A stretch of 64,000 nt of DNA from Natrialbaceae archaeon AArc-T1-2. GTDB taxonomy: Archaea > Halobacteriota > Halobacteria > Halobacteriales > Natrialbaceae. Location: positions 1-64,000 of the forward strand of contig NZ_CP127176.1 of assembly GCF_030273315.1 (NCBI RefSeq), given 5' to 3'. Below, one piece after another: positions 61,334 through 64,000 of the stretch. The notes beneath the pieces were generated by a model. That model had not been told where the DNA came from. It searched no databases and saw only the letters and a program-made list of their open reading frames with translations. Both the position numbers and the translations under genes were made by a program. The stretch's first letter is position 1; each line of letters starts with the position of its first letter.

Positions 61334-61716
61334 CCCTCGGTTTCGGGACTGTATGTCAACACTTCAGCGTCGATGAGACGAACCGCGTCATCGTAGAATT
61401 TCCCCTCGACAGTCCCTTCAAAATGCTCTAGAATCCCTTCCACTACTGCCTGTTCCTTGCCCACCTGTCGACCCTCCTGTGGAAGTCGTCGGGCATCGTC
61501 GCAGTTATCACAGAATCGGAATCGTTGGTACCACTCCTCGTCACCTCGGTCGTGGTCCTTCACGTAGTAGATGATGACGCCGTCACCTGTTTCTATACTC
61601 TCCTTGCAGTTGTGAGGACCATAGTCGACTTTCCCCATCTGTGGGTGCCCCTGACAGTGGACGACCCCTCCCCTCGTGTGCCGAACGACATCCCCAATAA
61701 ACTCTTCTCGATTCAT
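61330..61716 (-). CDS. Hypothetical protein with Cys/His pairs, 128 aa
   Basis: Unknown. Starts MNREEFIGDVVRHTRGGVVH. Cys and His residues (HCQGHPQ, HNC, FCDNCDD) could bind a metal ion. A segment VIIYYVKDHDRGDEEWYQRF suggests a beta-rich fold. It is coupled by ATGA to the HhH protein downstream, which suggests a joint task on DNA. No family recognised. Confidence 0.68.
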   Translation of the reverse strand: MNREEFIGDVVRHTRGGVVHCQGHPQMGKVDYGPHNCKESIETGDGVIIYYVKDHDRGDEEWYQRFRFCDNCDDARRLPQEGRQVGKEQAVVEGILEHFEGTVEGKFYDDAVRLIDAEVLTYSPETEG

Positions 61717-61764
61717 TAGGTTAGAATGTTGCCTTTACACCCATTAATCTAACGAGCAGAAGAG

Positions 61765-62757
61765 TTAGAGCGTTACTTCCTCCACATATTCGCAGTCCTC
61801 TTGGTAGACGGGATTTCCTTCGTGCTCCACCAATTTGGCCTTCAACTCCTCGACGGTCTCGGCCATCTCATCCAAGATTGCAGCAGCCTCAACAGCATAC
61901 TCGTAGAGTTCGTCCTCCCCGATCTCGTCGATAGCGTCCCAGTGGATATCGATGAGTCGTGAATCGATTTCTTCCTCATTCTCCTCAATATCATCGTAGT
62001 CGCCAGAGACTGCGCTTGCCTCGTAGGTTGCTGGACCTCTGTCTTCTATGCCAGAGGCACTGTAGTACTTCTCACCACTACCGGGGTCGGCGGAGTTCGT
62101 CCCTTTGAGGCGATCCTCAACGATATTCTTCATCTTCTGCTTCTCACGGTCACGTTGCTTCCGATTCAGCAGGACTGCCCGCTCGAACACCCACTCAGTA
62201 AACGCCTGTCTCGGTTGGAGTGTGTAGTCAACAGTCTCGACGGTCGGGCCACCTGGATACTCCTCGTAGAACGCTTCTCTGGCACCATCGAATTCCTCGT
62301 ACTGCTGTTCGATTTCCTCCTTCAGCTCACGGAGGTCGTCAGCGTGGTTTTCCAGTAGGTCCTGTAGATATCGGTCATCTTCGAGAGCCTCAGGCACGAC
62401 ACGGAATTTCACCTCTTGGCCAACTACCTCGACGAGTGGAGGTGCTGACTCGACATCGACTCCAGTCACCTTCGGGAGATTTGTCTCGTCAGTGAACCAG
62501 GCACCACCTTCCTTCACCCCGATCTCGTCCATATCGCCGTGCCAGGCACGTATCCTCTTCCGAAGGGTCTCGGTGTGACCCATTCGGACTTCCCGATTCA
62601 GGTCCCGTCGCAGGAGGTCCTGCTGTTCTTCTTGGATGGAAGTCTGTCGACTGTAGAGGTAGACCAGACCAGCAGTGAGGACAATAGAACCGAGTCCTGC
62701 GACCACCTCTGACCACTCCTGAAGCCAGGTGAAGACGAAATTGATGACGTCGACCAT
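61765..62757 (-). CDS. Single-pass membrane protein with coiled coil, 330 aa
   Basis: An N-terminal membrane segment (about residues 16-36, VVAGLGSIVLTAGLVYLYS) is followed by a charged, mostly helical cytoplasmic part with coiled-coil stretches (DDLRELKEEIEQQYEEFDGA and EIDSRLIDIHWDAIDEIGED). No catalytic motif. The start is the ATG at 62757 (MVDVINFVF), which places the membrane segment near the N-terminus; an upstream extension is unlikely. It is divergent from the restriction-like gene at 62843 (85-bp gap), and the two may be co-regulated. Confidence 0.72.
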   Translation of the reverse strand: MVDVINFVFTWLQEWSEVVAGLGSIVLTAGLVYLYSRQTSIQEEQQDLLRRDLNREVRMGHTETLRKRIRAWHGDMDEIGVKEGGAWFTDETNLPKVTGVDVESAPPLVEVVGQEVKFRVVPEALEDDRYLQDLLENHADDLRELKEEIEQQYEEFDGAREAFYEEYPGGPTVETVDYTLQPRQAFTEWVFERAVLLNRKQRDREKQKMKNIVEDRLKGTNSADPGSGEKYYSASGIEDRGPATYEASAVSGDYDDIEENEEEIDSRLIDIHWDAIDEIGEDELYEYAVEAAAILDEMAETVEELKAKLVEHEGNPVYQEDCEYVEEVTL

Positions 62758-62842
62758 GGATTTAGACCTCGTGCCGATTGGATGAATGTTTGCAGACGGT
62801 GGAGCACACATTTTCTTAGTAGAGGGACATCTTCGAAAGGTT

Positions 62843-63940
62843 ATGAGCGATGATGGCCTCCAGACGGTCTATATCCGCCACAAGATCGGCGTAAACGCAG
62901 ACGCCATCAAATGGCTCTACGAGAACCACTATCTTGCAATTCACTACACGGAGGCACCTATTACCGCCAGCAAGTCTGAGGCGCAGGACCACGCGAATAG
63001 CAAGAAGAGCGCCGAATGGAAGTTGGGTAACAAACTCGACTGGCTCAAGGATTGGGGACAGGCTGGAATCATCGTGGGTGCCGACTACGGCACAAAGAAC
63101 TCGACCTACAAGGGTGGGATGCGTGTCGGGATGGTTCAACCTGAAACTGACATCACGATACTCGCCTTCCAAGATAACCAATTCCGAGATAGCGTGACCG
63201 TCGAGGCGGGCACGACTGAAGAGGAAATATACAACGACTCCGATACCTCAGACGAATTCCGTCGGTTGATGGACACTGTTAACGATCGTGGAGAAGAGGG
63301 ATACGACGAGGACAAGATACGGTTCCTGAAGGCCCTGAAGATTGACGAAGAGACTGCTGAATGGGTCTGGTATCGTGACTACCCGGCGTTGCTGGCGGTA
63401 GAGCCACAAGGAGGTGCATTCAGTAGATGGAAGCAGGGTGCTGACCATCTCCGAGCAGCATTCAACCAGGTGGAGCATCTGACCGAGGTTCTTGACGACC
63501 CCAGCTACGAGCAGAAGGCGAAACTCCTCGCCCCCGGCCAGCTTGAGATTCTCTGCAACGAGTTCCTCCGGGAGAGGCACGACGACTACCTACAGCACCT
63601 TCCTGTTGGGCGGTCACTGTCGGACGTGGATATCATCTCCCGCCAGGAACCGAATGGGAAACGTGTTCTCGCTCAGGTCACGCACGCAGACAAGACTGAC
63701 AAACTGACCGAGAAGGCACGGGACCTCATCGAGTACGAACGAAGGAGCACTGCCTCGGAGACTCATGTGATGTTCTTCGGCCCCAAAGGGAAAGAGTCGG
63801 ATCTACCCGACGACGTCGTCGAAGATATCGATGAGTACGTTGAGAATTGCCACGTCTTCGAGACGATGGAGAACGAACGACCGGAACTCATCGAGGAGAT
63901 GTTGACGGTTCCACCAGCGCGAGAGACTCCCGAGCCTTAG
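62843..63940 (+). CDS. Probable restriction-endonuclease-like protein, 365 aa
   Basis: The N-terminal ~200 residues form an unknown alpha/beta domain (QTVYIRHKIGVNADAIKWLY, QAGIIVGADYGTKNSTYKGG) that may read a nucleic acid or nucleotide signal. The C-terminal part begins LLAPGQLEILCNEFLRERH, as Mrr-like nucleases do, then SLSDVDIISRQEPNGKRVLA and QVTHADKTD; this gives Asp ... Gln-x-Thr, a PD-(D/E)XK-like site with altered end residues. The start is the ATG at 62843 (MSDDGLQTVY). It is divergent from the membrane protein at 62757. A DNA-cleaving defence role is inferred; altered site residues make activity uncertain. Confidence 0.68.
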   Translation: MSDDGLQTVYIRHKIGVNADAIKWLYENHYLAIHYTEAPITASKSEAQDHANSKKSAEWKLGNKLDWLKDWGQAGIIVGADYGTKNSTYKGGMRVGMVQPETDITILAFQDNQFRDSVTVEAGTTEEEIYNDSDTSDEFRRLMDTVNDRGEEGYDEDKIRFLKALKIDEETAEWVWYRDYPALLAVEPQGGAFSRWKQGADHLRAAFNQVEHLTEVLDDPSYEQKAKLLAPGQLEILCNEFLRERHDDYLQHLPVGRSLSDVDIISRQEPNGKRVLAQVTHADKTDKLTEKARDLIEYERRSTASETHVMFFGPKGKESDLPDDVVEDIDEYVENCHVFETMENERPELIEEMLTVPPARETPEP

Positions 63941-63972
63941 AACTATCATCCAGCAAAACAGTGGTCTGCAGT

Positions 63973-64000
63973 ATGTACGAGTGGGATTGTCCGTATTGCG
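63973..64000 (+). CDS. Start of a zinc-finger protein, cut by the window end
   Basis: ATG at 63973 opens MYEWDCPYC, a Cys-x-x-Cys start typical of the small zinc proteins of this replicon. Only nine codons lie in the window, so the call rests on the start codon and the CxxC alone. Confidence 0.35.

Overview
The window reads as part of a haloarchaeal (class Halobacteria) plasmid or megaplasmid. The proteins are strongly acidic. Several genes have a TATA-like box about 25 bases before the ATG, as leaderless haloarchaeal transcripts do. There is a TFB, an Orc1/Cdc6 flanked by G-run origin boxes, a ParA partition operon, and many small zinc-finger proteins typical of haloarchaeal plasmids. No rRNA, tRNA, CRISPR array or insertion sequence was recognised.

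Layout. 0.3-5.7 kb: a zinc-ribbon protein, two CoiA-like nuclease paralogues, and a wHTH / small protein / tyrosine recombinase operon. 6-7.6 kb: a parA-parB-like operon with striking 9-bp phased iterons upstream and inside the parB-like coding sequence. 7.7-30.9 kb: a large two-armed defence island. Its minus arm has six genes: a DUF4338 (DruA-like) protein, a P-loop ATPase, an unknown 500-aa protein, a PD-(D/E)XK + FtsK-type ATPase, a CoiA-like nuclease and a DUF262/DUF1524 nuclease. Its plus arm has four genes: a zinc-finger protein, a protein with three OB/TRAM-like domains, an 1807-aa DUF1998 helicase (DruE-like) and a RecB/Cas4-like nuclease. The arms diverge from a 222-bp intergenic region. 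31-36 kb: a decaying block with relics of orc1/cdc6, SRAP and a chimeric polB fragment, holding one intact phosphoesterase-HhH-exonuclease fusion. 35.9-38.7 kb: a replication origin, orc1/cdc6 with arrays of origin boxes on both sides.

38.7-46.2 kb: plasmid genes (SWIM protein, ArdC-like antirestriction protein, a DUF6884/YaaA-like protein, a double GIY-YIG protein) and a two-gene Hachiman system (hamA-hamB). 46.4-52 kb: small plasmid proteins, a restriction endonuclease pseudogene, a second double GIY-YIG protein and a frameshifted zinc protein. 52-57.3 kb: a tightly coupled four-gene operon (P-loop ATPase, two coiled-coil proteins, small PD-(D/E)XK-like protein), which is the best candidate here for an undescribed system. 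57.8-64 kb: a zinc protein, TFB, coiled-coil membrane proteins, an HhH protein, a probable restriction-type nuclease and the start of one more zinc protein.

Five copies of a 38-42 bp palindromic element (arms TTAACCAACA and TGTTGGTTAA, spacer 18-22 bp) lie only between genes, mostly at the borders of these blocks. They may mark module boundaries or recombination or binding sites. No DNA modification enzyme (methyltransferase, DndCDE, Ssp) was found, so the defence genes that normally recognise modified DNA act here without a visible partner. All functional assignments come from reading motifs by eye and have not been checked against databases.
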